Notes: generated from the letters alone by a model not told the origin. Positions 8,826 through 19,266 are shown, counted from the stretch's first letter. The stretch is 39,715 nt of DNA from an uncultured Paraprevotella sp. (GCA_944320775.1 CALUIV010000028.1:1-39715), one strand, 5' to 3'. Program-made: numbers and translations.

Positions 8826-10982
8826 TTACCATTCGTCTTCAGACTCTGTCGGATTGTTGTAAACAAAACTTGGACACAATTCCAAATAATCGAAGTAGAA
8901 CTCTGTCTTATCATTGTCCAATACGGATTTGAACCGTAAATAATAGGTCTTGTTTGCCTGCATATGACGGCGAACGATGATTCGGCGTCCGTCATATTGG
9001 GTTTCATAGGCTGTACAACCGCGAACACCGTCATAGAAGCAACGCGGTCCTTTCATGTGATCCTGATTTCTCAGCTTCTTATTGACTTCCTGATTGTAAT
9101 CTGGATCTTCACTATCCGCTTCCCAACCATAGGAACTCAAATTCTTTCTCAAATCCAATGGGATACCCTCTGGCTGAGGTACTTTGTTACCTTCTTTTTC
9201 ACCAAAATATATCTGGGCCATACCACGAGCCGATGTTGCCTGTAATCCATATCGGATTTCGTATGTACCGTCTTTGGGAACTGGAGGTAATTTAACCGTC
9301 ACATCGTAATTTCCGGAAATATTGAACTCGTCACCCTGGTAGTTACCCCAGCCTTGTTTGAATCCTGCGAAATAGAAGACATTGGATCCTTCCTGGACTT
9401 CCAGATTTTGCAATTTGAATTCTTTTGGGAAATAAATGTTCTTCTTTCCGCCGGAATAGTTACCCATCGGTCTGCGATAACCTAAATTAATCAGCTCGGG
9501 CATAATGGATGCTGCATCAAAACGAATGCGTTCGTTTAGTACTTTTTCAGTCACATCGTCGCTGTAAACCAACAATTCGTGCAATGGATAGATGTATCCG
9601 TTCAGAGCAACTGTTTCGTTGTTGGCTTCTGTTCCTTCTGCCGTATTGATAAGTATACCTTCGATGACTCCGTCTGTAGTCAACGCAGCGCTTTCTTCAT
9701 AGGTTTTCGGATCACATTTCATATATCTGTTGATACGAACGCCACCGCTCTGCTTGCTTTCCGTCATTTTCATCAATCTGCGTGTAGCGCCTTTACCTGT
9801 CATGGTCTCATAGTATTCAAATACAGGAATTGTAATTTGGACTTGTCCGTTCAATGCGCTTTCCAAATCGAAATCCTTCTCATTGTAGTGGATCACAATC
9901 TGGTTGGAAGGCAGACTGATCGGTAACAAGTGATAGGATACAAACTGATTGATTGCATTCATCGGGTCTTTCAAATCTGCAGAAGTCGTTCCCCAAGTCA
10001 GATTCTTGAATGTTTCATGGTTCTGGTATTTTTTCTGCAAATAAGCTTTCAGGTTTTCAATGTTATTACTTCCTGTAATACCCTCGCTTGCAAATGCGCT
10101 TTGGAACGTTTCGTCTGTTTCTGCAAATACAGTGAAACCGTATTTACGGTGTTCCGGTATAAATTGATCTGCAACTTCTTGTGTTGGCGGTTTAGGCATG
10201 TTTGTGGTGCTAATACTTGGATAGATTTCTTCGTATTCTTCGTCCACATATTTGGTTAATGAATCGCCCCAACCGGTTTCACGAAGTAGGGCACTGAAAA
10301 TTTGCATATTTTCATGTCCTTGTAGCAAATCAAATACACTGGCATCTGTCGGTGCGATGACGCCGTCTACCTGATGTACATATCCGTTTTCAACTTTTTT
10401 GTCACGTTGGGTAATTTTGACTTTTCCATTAATGACATAAGTCATTTTTTCACCGCTTTCTCCGGTTGTTGATGCAGTCAGATACCGGTCATTCATGTTT
10501 GGAAGATTGAAGGTTCCGGTCGGGAATACCGCTGTTTCGTAGGCTTCATCGCTTCCGTTATCGACGATACTGTTGTATACGATTACCTTAGCAATAGAGT
10601 CATAAACAAATACTTCTTTCTTAACTGAGTCCATGAACTGCTGGAAGTCAGTCGTTTCAATATTCACCGCTGTATCCAAATAGGCTGTAATCGCATCATT
10701 GGTCGGAGCAAAGCAAGTATAGTTCCCTCGTGCGGACAATAAATTGGCCACTGAAGATTGCGTGTGGGTACTTTGCCGTACGTTTTGTAACAGCTCATAA
10801 TAGTAGCTGTAGGTATCTTTGTTTGTTTCAGATGACAGGAAACTGCTGACAGTCTCTCCTGTAAATGTATACAAGTCAGAGGTGTCTATTTCTTCCCGGC
10901 AACTAGATACGGACAAAGCGCCCATGCACATGAGGAAAAATCCCCATGTGCCTGTTTGCTTTATCTTATTGTATATTCTCAT
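8826..10982 (-). CDS. FAS1 (fasciclin)-domain lipoprotein, two FAS1 plus C-terminal beta domain
   Basis: Lipoprotein of 718 residues with Cys28 (SVSSC) followed by REE, suiting an outer-membrane surface lipoprotein. FAS1 module 1 (about 42-212) has YTCFAPTNDAI and NGYVHQVDGVIAP. Module 2 (about 214-475) has FTVFAETDETF, a VSYHLLP block and NGYIYPLHELLVY. A C-terminal domain (about 480-718) contains YEIRYGLQA, GMAQIYFGE and FYFDYLELCP, a pattern like galactose-binding or CBM6-like jelly rolls, here only inferred. Its architecture matches the next gene, suggesting an old duplication, but the sequences are well diverged. It sits between SusD-A (19 nt upstream) and the second FAS1 lipoprotein. 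The ligand is unknown. Confidence 0.83.
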   Translation of the reverse strand: MRIYNKIKQTGTWGFFLMCMGALSVSSCREEIDTSDLYTFTGETVSSFLSSETNKDTYSYYYELLQNVRQSTHTQSSVANLLSARGNYTCFAPTNDAITAYLDTAVNIETTDFQQFMDSVKKEVFVYDSIAKVIVYNSIVDNGSDEAYETAVFPTGTFNLPNMNDRYLTASTTGESGEKMTYVINGKVKITQRDKKVENGYVHQVDGVIAPTDASVFDLLQGHENMQIFSALLRETGWGDSLTKYVDEEYEEIYPSISTTNMPKPPTQEVADQFIPEHRKYGFTVFAETDETFQSAFASEGITGSNNIENLKAYLQKKYQNHETFKNLTWGTTSADLKDPMNAINQFVSYHLLPISLPSNQIVIHYNEKDFDLESALNGQVQITIPVFEYYETMTGKGATRRLMKMTESKQSGGVRINRYMKCDPKTYEESAALTTDGVIEGILINTAEGTEANNETVALNGYIYPLHELLVYSDDVTEKVLNERIRFDAASIMPELINLGYRRPMGNYSGGKKNIYFPKEFKLQNLEVQEGSNVFYFAGFKQGWGNYQGDEFNISGNYDVTVKLPPVPKDGTYEIRYGLQATSARGMAQIYFGEKEGNKVPQPEGIPLDLRKNLSSYGWEADSEDPDYNQEVNKKLRNQDHMKGPRCFYDGVRGCTAYETQYDGRRIIVRRHMQANKTYYLRFKSVLDNDKTEFYFDYLELCPSFVYNNPTESEDEW

Positions 10983-11001
10983 ATTTTGTCAGTTAATTTT
11001 G

Positions 11002-12762
11002 TTATTGTTTTGCTATGCTGCTTTCTTCGTCCCAAATTGGGTTTTGATTCAGGTTCGGATTTGCCTTAATTTCAGTTTCGTAAATTGGTGCGTAAAGCAC
11101 TTTGATGCCTTGTTTATATTTGTTTCGGGCTACATTTTGAGCAGAACCTGTATATTTGTTTTGTATCAATTCGAATGCTGCTTCTGAGTTATTTTCTTTA
11201 CGTAATGCATAGCGTACAACATCAAACCAACGCTTTCCTTCACCATAGAACTCACGGCGGCGTTCTCTCAAAATCAGACCCTCAACGGCATCTTGATTGG
11301 TGTAATTGTTTGCGTTTAACTTGTCTGCATTGTTCGTTGCTAATGGATTTGAACGGTAGTATACCTCTTCAACCAAGGCAAAAGCTTCGTTCAGTTGTTC
11401 TTGACTACCCAAACGGCAAAGCGCTTCTGCTTTCATTAACAGTACATCTGTAATTCTGTAGAAAATCCAATTGGCATTGGCTGATGTACGCCAACTGATT
11501 ACCGGTTTATTATTGTCGGTAGCCTGAGTATTATCTGCCAGTTTGTTCTGCTGTACACTTTGTGCCGCATATTTAACTACACTGTATTTTCCTTCTTCAT
11601 ACTGGTAGAATGTTTCCCAACGGCGAATGTCCGTCTTGTAGAATAATCCTCCGGATGTACCATCAACCTGAGATGCTGCGTTACCGATCAAATCAGAAGC
11701 AATGATGTTTCCTACCGTACCACTTTCACCTGTGGTTCTGTAGTAAGTAGTAACAGCTCCATTGTTGTTCTTTGTTCCGTCGAACTGCAATTCGAAAATG
11801 CTTTCTCTAGAATTCTTGCTACCAAAAATGTATCTGTATGCACCGTCTGTTAATGTAGAACCATCACGACCTTCATTGAGGTAAAGATGATAAGGATTAT
11901 TCTCATCCGTTCCAGAACCTGCTCCCGGACGGAATGAACCAGAGTTGTCTTCTCTGTATTCCTTGTCCATCTGTTGGATGACATAATCGCAATGCTCTAT
12001 ACATTTGCTATAGTCTGCATCTGCAGTAGCTTTGTCGGTAAGTTCCTGCATGGAAGCGCGCCACAAATAGATATCAGCCAAAATAGTATGTATGGCTTTG
12101 TCCGTAATCAAACCTTTGTTATCTGATGAATTTCCATAATCTTGGACCATATTCGTGGTACAAATGTACTCTAATTGGTTTACCAAAGTATCCAATACGG
12201 CCTTTTGTGAACTAGCTTTCGGGCGTGTTACTTCTGAATCGTCATTGATGGCATTCATTACTAAAGGAATACTGTCGAATGTACGTGTCAGATAGAAATA
12301 ATTCAATGCACGTAAACCATACATTTCGGCACGAATGGCTTCCCAGTCTCCTTGAGAGAAACTTAAGTCTTTCTTCAAAATTTCCGGTCCGTGTTGAATG
12401 ACTTTATTACAGTAGTTGATGGTGGCATAGAAACCTGACCAATCATAAAATGAATTTGTCGGTTTCAGATTGACATTCATCAAGTCCATCAAATTTTCGT
12501 CGGTTACATTAGTCTTCCGATCAAAGTTATCTGAACGGAATTCTCCCCAAATCATGTATTTCTTGATATTTCCATCAGAAATCATGTTCTTGTATGCCTC
12601 GTTACGGACGCTTTCCAAATCTTTTTTATCTTCCCAAAAGCTCTCTTCCACGATCTTATCTTTTGGATATAGCGTCAGCCAGTCGTTGCAAGAGGTTAGT
12701 GTAGCACCCATAGCTACGCAACCCAGCAGGGCAATATGCTTTATATTATATGTTTTTTTCAT
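11002..12762 (-). CDS. SusD/RagB-family surface lipoprotein (SusD-A)
   Basis: Partner lipoprotein of SusC-A, predicted to cap the transporter and bind substrate at the cell surface. Lipobox LTSC (Cys25) is followed by NDWLTLYPKD, the classic SusD start (C-x-D-L---P-D). Family signatures follow: FWEDKKDLESVRNEAY near 43-58, LRALNYFYLTRTFDSIPL near 147-165, a TPR-like LADIYLWRA, and a C-terminal LILRERRREFYGEGKRWFDVVRY block. The length of 586 residues is typical. It begins 12 nt after SusC-A. It is only distantly similar to SusD-B, so the two pairs probably recognise different ligands (inference). Confidence 0.94.
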   Translation of the reverse strand: MKKTYNIKHIALLGCVAMGATLTSCNDWLTLYPKDKIVEESFWEDKKDLESVRNEAYKNMISDGNIKKYMIWGEFRSDNFDRKTNVTDENLMDLMNVNLKPTNSFYDWSGFYATINYCNKVIQHGPEILKKDLSFSQGDWEAIRAEMYGLRALNYFYLTRTFDSIPLVMNAINDDSEVTRPKASSQKAVLDTLVNQLEYICTTNMVQDYGNSSDNKGLITDKAIHTILADIYLWRASMQELTDKATADADYSKCIEHCDYVIQQMDKEYREDNSGSFRPGAGSGTDENNPYHLYLNEGRDGSTLTDGAYRYIFGSKNSRESIFELQFDGTKNNNGAVTTYYRTTGESGTVGNIIASDLIGNAASQVDGTSGGLFYKTDIRRWETFYQYEEGKYSVVKYAAQSVQQNKLADNTQATDNNKPVISWRTSANANWIFYRITDVLLMKAEALCRLGSQEQLNEAFALVEEVYYRSNPLATNNADKLNANNYTNQDAVEGLILRERRREFYGEGKRWFDVVRYALRKENNSEAAFELIQNKYTGSAQNVARNKYKQGIKVLYAPIYETEIKANPNLNQNPIWDEESSIAKQ

Positions 12763-12774
12763 TGTCAGTTGATA

Positions 12775-15700
12775 TTAGAATCCTACATTTAAGCTTAAAG
12801 TAAATGATTTAGAACGTGGGGTTTTGTTTTCATCTTTAGCTTGTCCCCAACCGGATACTGGTATATCAGGATCTACACCTGTATATTTGCTCCATACCCA
12901 CAAGTTGTTGGCGGATGCAGACAAACGCAGACTCTTCAAACCGAATTTCTTCAAATTCTTCGTATCGAAGTTGTAGCCCAAACGCAAGTATTGGAAACGG
13001 AGGTAATCACCATCTTCAACGTAGCGGTCACTTGCCAAAGCATTATATGTTCTACCGCCAGCTGCACCTGAGTTCATAGCACGTGGAACTTGGGTGTCAT
13101 CACCGTTCTTACGCCATCTCCATTTCGTAGCCTGGCTTTGGTTGTTGTTTGTAAGCATGTCTTCTGCATACATACGGGCAAGATTAATAATCTGGTTACC
13201 CATACGGAAGTTGAATGAGGCGCTCAGGCTCCAGTTTCCATAGTAGAAGTCTACACCGAAACCTCCATTACAACTCGGGTTAGAGTTACCCAAATAAACA
13301 ATATCCAAAGCGTTGATCTGACCATCGTGATTAATATCTTCATAAATAGCATCACCACCCTGGAACTGATAGTTGGTTCCACCATAGTTGAAATACATCG
13401 GCAGAGGATTACCTTTGGAATCTGTAATGACATTACCGTTTGCATCATATGCAATCGGGCAGGTTCCGTTATCGCCACGTTGTAATGCTGCTGCTGCTGT
13501 GTTGATCTTCTCACCATTTGCAAAATATCCGGGTCTGTTTGGATCCAACTCACCATTAGCATAAGCGTTCTTAGATTCCTCAGTCAAGCCGTTGTGGTCG
13601 TAATCATATGCATAAACACCTTTGTAACGGAAACCATAGATAGAACCAAGAGCATTGCCAATCTGGATACGTCCTAAGTAGTTCTCATTAGCATAGTTAA
13701 ATTCGCTATTCAAACTTTCCAATACAGAAGCGTCCATTGCTTCAATTGTATTGAAGTTCTGAGAGATATTGGCACTCAGTTTCATGGCGAATTTTCCGAC
13801 TTTCGCGAACCGGGCGGTATTTGCATAAAGCTCCCAACCTTTGTTACGCATTGTACCTACGTTTTGGCTAGCCAATGTGCTATAACCGTTTGAAGAAGGA
13901 ATTGATACGTTGTTTACAACCAAGTCGGTTGTTTTCTTGTCGTAGATTTCCAATGCGAAGGTCAATAAATCATTCCATAAACCAAGGTTGAAACCTAAGT
14001 TCCACTGAGCATTCTTTTCCCAACGTAATGTAGCCAGACGCAAGTTTTCCGGTTTAATGGCTCCATGGTTGTTTCCATAGTAACCATCGTCGGCATAACG
14101 GTTGTACTGATCGTATCCACCGCCGACAACATTACCAACGATACCCCATCCTGGACGAACAGCCAACATAGACAACCAGCTGCGTGTCGGTTTCATGAAG
14201 TCTTCGTCACTGATATTCCAACGACCGGAAATACCCGGGAAGGTTCCGAATTTGTTACCTGCACCGAATGCTGTTCTACCATCGGTACGAACCGTTCCTG
14301 TAATGCTATATTTAGATTTATAAGAGTAGTGTACGGAGCCTACGTATGAAAGGCTTCTCCATTCTCCTGGATTAGAACTGATGTTCGTCAAATAAGCATC
14401 TACAGTTGGGTCTGTAAGACCTGAAGGAATACCGCGAGTTGCGATAGTCTGATCATTACTTGTTCCTGTAGTCATTTCGAAACGAGCCAATACGCTTACC
14501 GCATGATCTTCATTATTGAATTTAGGATAGAATGCCAAATCGTGACGAGTTGTCATTTGTAAGCTCTTGTATTCGTAGTTTGATGCACTATTGATACCAT
14601 CATACCATTCGTTACGTGTCAACGTAGCAGGGTAGTAGTCATTTCTACTGGTATTATATACCTGCAACTGTACGTCACCAGTATAGTTTAACTGAGTTTC
14701 ATCGCTTTCTTTACCTAAGAATTTGTACTCTACTGAGAACTGTGGAGTAATATTGAAGGTTTGTTCCCGTTTCCAGGCAAGGTTTGCAATTGCTACAGGG
14801 TTACCATTGGTGTACATATCGCTTAAGCTCTGTGAAGTACGGCCTTCTACACGTCCGGATACATCTGCAAGTGGAAGCATGTTGAAATACTGTCCGGTCA
14901 GTTGTGGATTATCACGGTCGTCATTGTATTCATAGATACTCATGTTTGGCATAGCTTTGTATGCACGTGCCAAGATATCATCATAGTTCTTCATGTTGTC
15001 TGTAAATGACAATGAGAAGTTAGATGAGAATTTGATACGGTCTGATACATAGTAGTCCAACGCCATACGGGTTGTGAAACGATCCAACTGCTGCTTGATG
15101 ATTGTTCCGGTTTCTTTATCATATCCGGCTGAAATACGGAATGTCGCTTTCTCACCACCACCGGTTAAAGTCAGGTAGTAGTTATGTGCCTGTCCAAACT
15201 GTTTGACCGCATCAACCCAATCTGTATTTTGGCTGTAGTTATTGTAAATATATGGGATTTCACGGTTATAATCCAACTCCAGCATGTTTGATGCGTTCGG
15301 ATTCTGTTGTGGGTTGAAGTAAGCTTCTTTCAACATCATGGTATAACCGTCACCGTCAAGCATTTTCATACCATCCGGTTGCCAGTTTCCTGTAAAACGG
15401 TATGAGAAATCTATACGGGTTTTACCGCGAGCACCACGACGCGTCTTGATATCAATCACACCGTTTGCACCTTTAGAACCCCAAATTGCTGTTGCAGAAG
15501 CATCTTTCAATACTTTAATTTCTGCAATATCTTCAGGGTTAATAGAAAGCAATGTAGAGAACTGTTCCTCATTGTCAAGGTCTTCGAAGTTGATTTCCTG
15601 TGCATTGTCCGGTAATTCAAAGATGTGACCGTCGAGTACGATCAATGGTTCGGCATTACCGTTGATGGTTGAAGTACCACGGATACGCATGGTTGTACCA

Positions 15701-16209
15701 GATCCCAAGTTACCAGAGTTGGCCACGATATCCAAACCGGCAATCTTACCCTGAAGGGCTTCATCGACAGACTCGAAAGAAAGTCCTTGCATTTCATCCA
15801 TGCTGAATGTCTGGGCTGCAACAGAAACTTCTCGTTCGGGGATAGCCAAACCATTGCTTATTACTTTTTTGTTTTCAGTGATAACTACTTCATCCAATGT
15901 CTTGGCATCGTCTTTCATTTTTACTTTGAAGACACTTTTGTTGCCAATTGCTTCAATATGTTCTTTAAAACCTACATAAGTTATTTTCAACTTATTTTTC
16001 GGATTCTTTATGGTCATGGTAAAATTACCATTCATATCCGTAACCGTAGCTGATACGATACGATTGTTGGCGTCAACTTCAACAACGTTCGCCATCATAA
16101 TTCCGCCGAAGTCATCCTCAACGGTACCTGAGATACGTCTTTGCTGCGCCATAGCCGTGCTTGTGATGAAGCAGACGGCGAATAGCAATAGATACTTTAT
16201 CTTATTCAT
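12775..16209 (-). CDS. SusC/RagA-family TonB-dependent outer-membrane transporter (SusC-A)
   Basis: Outer-membrane importer energised by TonB/ExbBD. A signal peptide (1-21, TAMA cut site) is followed by a carboxypeptidase-regulatory-like beta domain (about 24-100), a clear TonB box region KTLDEVVITENKK (104-115), and a plug with MRIRGTSTINGNAEPLIVLDG and VLKDASATAIWGSKGANGVIDI (about 175-260). The long barrel carries an INHDGQINALD calcium-like loop and ends in LSLNVGF. At 1144 residues it is full length. It follows the four-FAS1 gene by 8 nt and precedes its SusD by 12 nt, the usual SusC-SusD order. Substrate class is not deducible: SusCD-type systems import glycans, and the related RagAB imports oligopeptides. 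Confidence 0.95.
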   Translation of the reverse strand: MNKIKYLLLFAVCFITSTAMAQQRRISGTVEDDFGGIMMANVVEVDANNRIVSATVTDMNGNFTMTIKNPKNKLKITYVGFKEHIEAIGNKSVFKVKMKDDAKTLDEVVITENKKVISNGLAIPEREVSVAAQTFSMDEMQGLSFESVDEALQGKIAGLDIVANSGNLGSGTTMRIRGTSTINGNAEPLIVLDGHIFELPDNAQEINFEDLDNEEQFSTLLSINPEDIAEIKVLKDASATAIWGSKGANGVIDIKTRRGARGKTRIDFSYRFTGNWQPDGMKMLDGDGYTMMLKEAYFNPQQNPNASNMLELDYNREIPYIYNNYSQNTDWVDAVKQFGQAHNYYLTLTGGGEKATFRISAGYDKETGTIIKQQLDRFTTRMALDYYVSDRIKFSSNFSLSFTDNMKNYDDILARAYKAMPNMSIYEYNDDRDNPQLTGQYFNMLPLADVSGRVEGRTSQSLSDMYTNGNPVAIANLAWKREQTFNITPQFSVEYKFLGKESDETQLNYTGDVQLQVYNTSRNDYYPATLTRNEWYDGINSASNYEYKSLQMTTRHDLAFYPKFNNEDHAVSVLARFEMTTGTSNDQTIATRGIPSGLTDPTVDAYLTNISSNPGEWRSLSYVGSVHYSYKSKYSITGTVRTDGRTAFGAGNKFGTFPGISGRWNISDEDFMKPTRSWLSMLAVRPGWGIVGNVVGGGYDQYNRYADDGYYGNNHGAIKPENLRLATLRWEKNAQWNLGFNLGLWNDLLTFALEIYDKKTTDLVVNNVSIPSSNGYSTLASQNVGTMRNKGWELYANTARFAKVGKFAMKLSANISQNFNTIEAMDASVLESLNSEFNYANENYLGRIQIGNALGSIYGFRYKGVYAYDYDHNGLTEESKNAYANGELDPNRPGYFANGEKINTAAAALQRGDNGTCPIAYDANGNVITDSKGNPLPMYFNYGGTNYQFQGGDAIYEDINHDGQINALDIVYLGNSNPSCNGGFGVDFYYGNWSLSASFNFRMGNQIINLARMYAEDMLTNNNQSQATKWRWRKNGDDTQVPRAMNSGAAGGRTYNALASDRYVEDGDYLRFQYLRLGYNFDTKNLKKFGLKSLRLSASANNLWVWSKYTGVDPDIPVSGWGQAKDENKTPRSKSFTLSLNVGF

Positions 16210-16217
16210 GGTATTTT

Positions 16218-19196
16218 TTATTTGTTTTTAATTCTGAATTTAGCAGCTGTTTGTTTGGCAGTTTCCAAATTCCGCCAATATTTTTCAGCATATGAATTTT
16301 TGTAATCTTTTAAATCAGTATAGTGGAGTACACCGTTTACCTGATGAATTACAGCATAAGAAGAAGATTCAATCCTGCTTTCGGTCAGAGAAACATTGTT
16401 AGTTTGGTAATCTTTATTCGTGATATAGTCACGAGTCATTTTGTTTTTGATGCCAGTGACTTCACAATCATAAATCATACTTCCGTCTTCTCTTTCTTTG
16501 AATACTCTCAATTGACCGTTACCAGCAGTTGATTCAACACTTACGCTAACGAATTTTTTACCGTCGTCATCCAAAGTTGCTGTTTCGTATGAAGTAGCTT
16601 CAAAAGGAAGTTTGTCTGCGAATACAGAATTATCCTGGAAGTGTCCACGAACAAAGTTCAACAAACAACTAGCCATAGCTTTGGCAATTGGTTGGTACTT
16701 TTCGATATAATTTGGATCTTCGATATGTTCCTGTACGTAAGTTTCAATAGTTTCCCATGTTGGCAGATCGTTTTCGTCAATTGCTTTCTGAATAGCTTCA
16801 TTGGTTGGAGCATAAATCGTATAACGGTAGTTATTGAAGAAAGAAACATTATAATCCAAACCATTATTATTGATAAATACGTTGTATTTCTGGGCTTGTT
16901 TATCTTGTTCTTCATCTTCCAATTCAGAATCAATAATACCACAGTTTACCAACAGATCTGTATTCATACCAGAACATAAACTGTAGAACATGCTGTATGG
17001 ATTATTTTCCTGCTCGTTGTTATTTGACAGTACGTTTGAAACAGAGCGAACAGCTGCTGCAAGCGGAGCATCCAAGCAATAAGTCCATCCATTTACTTTA
17101 TTATATGGGATGGTTACACTTGAGTAAAGAACACCCGGGTTAGATGGTTGCGCTGTGTAGCCATTTAGTTCTTGTTCTACCTGCATAGCTCCCTGGAATT
17201 TCATGTTCATATCATCGCCACTTGCGTTTTTAACATGAATTGGGGCACCACTCTTACTGATGTAATATTCGTTACCTGATTTTACACCCTGAGTTTCTGT
17301 TTCACTATGTACAATGGTGTGGGTTTCCAGGATATCTTTCAAACGGTTAATCTTTTCTGTCTGGCTAACTGTTGTTGTACCTACAACAGGACCACCGATC
17401 AAACCGGTTGAGGCATCATAGATATACGGCTTACAATCTACAGGCATGTTACCTGCACCTTCTTTTTCTTTATATTCGAAAGCAAGAACACGGGGAGAGG
17501 TCTTTCCTGATAAGGACAACGGATCTACATAGTACTTCAGTGCATTGTCACTCGGTAATAATAAAGTAAACTTAGATCCCATAGCACGCAGATATGCATA
17601 ATAGTGGATATCCATTAAGTTGTTTTTACCATCCATACCGGAACCGTTGTAAATGGCAAATTTCATAATCAAGTTGTTCTTGCTGATAAATGCCGGTGAA
17701 GCAACGGATGCATAGTCTACAGGAGGATAAACCTTATTCATTAAGTAAAGAACACCATTATTGGCAATCTTAACTTCATTGATATTATCAATAGCTTCTT
17801 GCGGATTTTGGAACAAGTTATCGTTGGCCTGATCCAAAATCTGACCGAACTTACTTGGTACGCTATTGGTAAATGAACGTTGCATCAGGTTATTGATGAA
17901 AGAGTTGATTGTGTTCAACGGAATCATATCAATGTTGTGGAATAGATTTTCTTCCGTGTTGTCACGATCTCCATAAGTGTCAATCAAATCGCTACCTTCA
18001 CCACCCGGTAAGAAGTAGGCTTTCAAAACCTCGTCGGTCGGAACAAACATGGCAGCCATATCACCAGTTGCCGTAGCACCAGTAGAGTTGCTCTTGTACA
18101 TATTCCATCCCGGATCGAATTTTAAAACACCCATTAATGAAGAAGGAGTTAAATTATCCGGACCAACAGCTAATCTGTTATCTGTTGCAAATGTTCCTAT
18201 AGGATTTGTCCATTCAGAATAGTATTTCTTGACAAAAATGGAGTCTACAGGATTGTCTTTATGTAAAGTATTATAGTTATCCGTTACCGCTTTGTTGTAG
18301 AATGGGGCACTGAAACGATCCAAAATATGGCTGAAAATATCGGTCTTACCATTGGTACGGATAACTTCTGCCATATTTCCAGGTGGAATCAATACGCTGT
18401 CCAATACGTTAATATAACCGTTTTGGCAAGTAATGTCTTGCTTGATTACTTTATTAAAGTAGATGTGAGCATCGTTTGATGTTCTTTCTTTACCAGTCAG
18501 GATCTTGAAATCTTCATTGGTAACACCTGCCTTACTCATTTGCTCGCTAATGAAATAAACAAGCATAGGATTCGTGTTATCTGTTACCATGTAGATACCG
18601 CGTTTTTGAGTACCGTTAACATCGTAAGCTTTTTCTTCACGATAATACTTCCAATAATCTGTAGAAGTTGTGTCGTCAGATTGTGGAAGATTTTCCGGAG
18701 TAAAAAAAGTGATACTATCCGTCAGCTCGATAGAAGTCTCCTTACGCATGCTGGCGCCTTTTACAGGTGGATTTCCTTGTTCGCGAGGAAGCATTTCCAA
18801 AAGATAAGCGTTGTTGAGCATTGCTGCATGAACCAGAATCTTTTTCTGGGCCAAAGTCAACTTGTCGTAACTTGTTGCATTATGCCAGGCATAATCTTCG
18901 TCAGTGTTCACATTGCTTTTGTAGAATTTCTCAAAAGCTGCGTCGTCTGCAACGAATAAAGTCTTACTACCAGTGGTAGACAGAACCTCTTCAAGGCCTA
19001 ACTCATCAATCATTTTAACGAAATTGGTGTAGTTTCCTTTTTCCTTCAAGTAACCATAAATACTCGAACCGAGATAAGTCGGGGCTTCGTCGTCCAACTT
19101 ATATTCATCGGCGCAAGAGTAATTCAGGCCACAAGCTGCAAGCAGGCAAAATGCGAATGTTGCCTTTTTGCTGATTTTACTTAAACGGTCTTTCAT
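16218..19196 (-). CDS. Large lipoprotein with four FAS1 (fasciclin) domains
   Basis: First gene of the operon, 992 residues. The N-terminus is a lipoprotein signal with Cys28 (NYSC) followed by ADEYKLDDE, an acidic stretch like Bacteroidetes surface-export signals. Four FAS1-like repeats can be read: about 44-270 (TLFVADDAAF; NGYINVLDSVLIP), 282-492 (AAMFVPTDEVL; NGVLYLMNKVYPP), 500-720 (FTLLLPSDNAL) and 735-962 (YTIYAPTNEAI; VNGVLHYTDL). FAS1 folds bind proteins or sugars in adhesion proteins of many organisms. No enzymatic motif was seen. Its place at the head of a SusCD operon suggests a surface-exposed ligand-binding or adhesion role, possibly as an accessory subunit of the transporter (inference). 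Confidence 0.85.
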   Translation of the reverse strand: MKDRLSKISKKATFAFCLLAACGLNYSCADEYKLDDEAPTYLGSSIYGYLKEKGNYTNFVKMIDELGLEEVLSTTGSKTLFVADDAAFEKFYKSNVNTDEDYAWHNATSYDKLTLAQKKILVHAAMLNNAYLLEMLPREQGNPPVKGASMRKETSIELTDSITFFTPENLPQSDDTTSTDYWKYYREEKAYDVNGTQKRGIYMVTDNTNPMLVYFISEQMSKAGVTNEDFKILTGKERTSNDAHIYFNKVIKQDITCQNGYINVLDSVLIPPGNMAEVIRTNGKTDIFSHILDRFSAPFYNKAVTDNYNTLHKDNPVDSIFVKKYYSEWTNPIGTFATDNRLAVGPDNLTPSSLMGVLKFDPGWNMYKSNSTGATATGDMAAMFVPTDEVLKAYFLPGGEGSDLIDTYGDRDNTEENLFHNIDMIPLNTINSFINNLMQRSFTNSVPSKFGQILDQANDNLFQNPQEAIDNINEVKIANNGVLYLMNKVYPPVDYASVASPAFISKNNLIMKFAIYNGSGMDGKNNLMDIHYYAYLRAMGSKFTLLLPSDNALKYYVDPLSLSGKTSPRVLAFEYKEKEGAGNMPVDCKPYIYDASTGLIGGPVVGTTTVSQTEKINRLKDILETHTIVHSETETQGVKSGNEYYISKSGAPIHVKNASGDDMNMKFQGAMQVEQELNGYTAQPSNPGVLYSSVTIPYNKVNGWTYCLDAPLAAAVRSVSNVLSNNNEQENNPYSMFYSLCSGMNTDLLVNCGIIDSELEDEEQDKQAQKYNVFINNNGLDYNVSFFNNYRYTIYAPTNEAIQKAIDENDLPTWETIETYVQEHIEDPNYIEKYQPIAKAMASCLLNFVRGHFQDNSVFADKLPFEATSYETATLDDDGKKFVSVSVESTAGNGQLRVFKEREDGSMIYDCEVTGIKNKMTRDYITNKDYQTNNVSLTESRIESSSYAVIHQVNGVLHYTDLKDYKNSYAEKYWRNLETAKQTAAKFRIKNK

Positions 19197-19266
19197 ACAC
19201 TTTTAAATTGAAAATTTATTAATTATTTTGTTGTATCTTCTAATACGGTTTCTACATTCTCATCCA

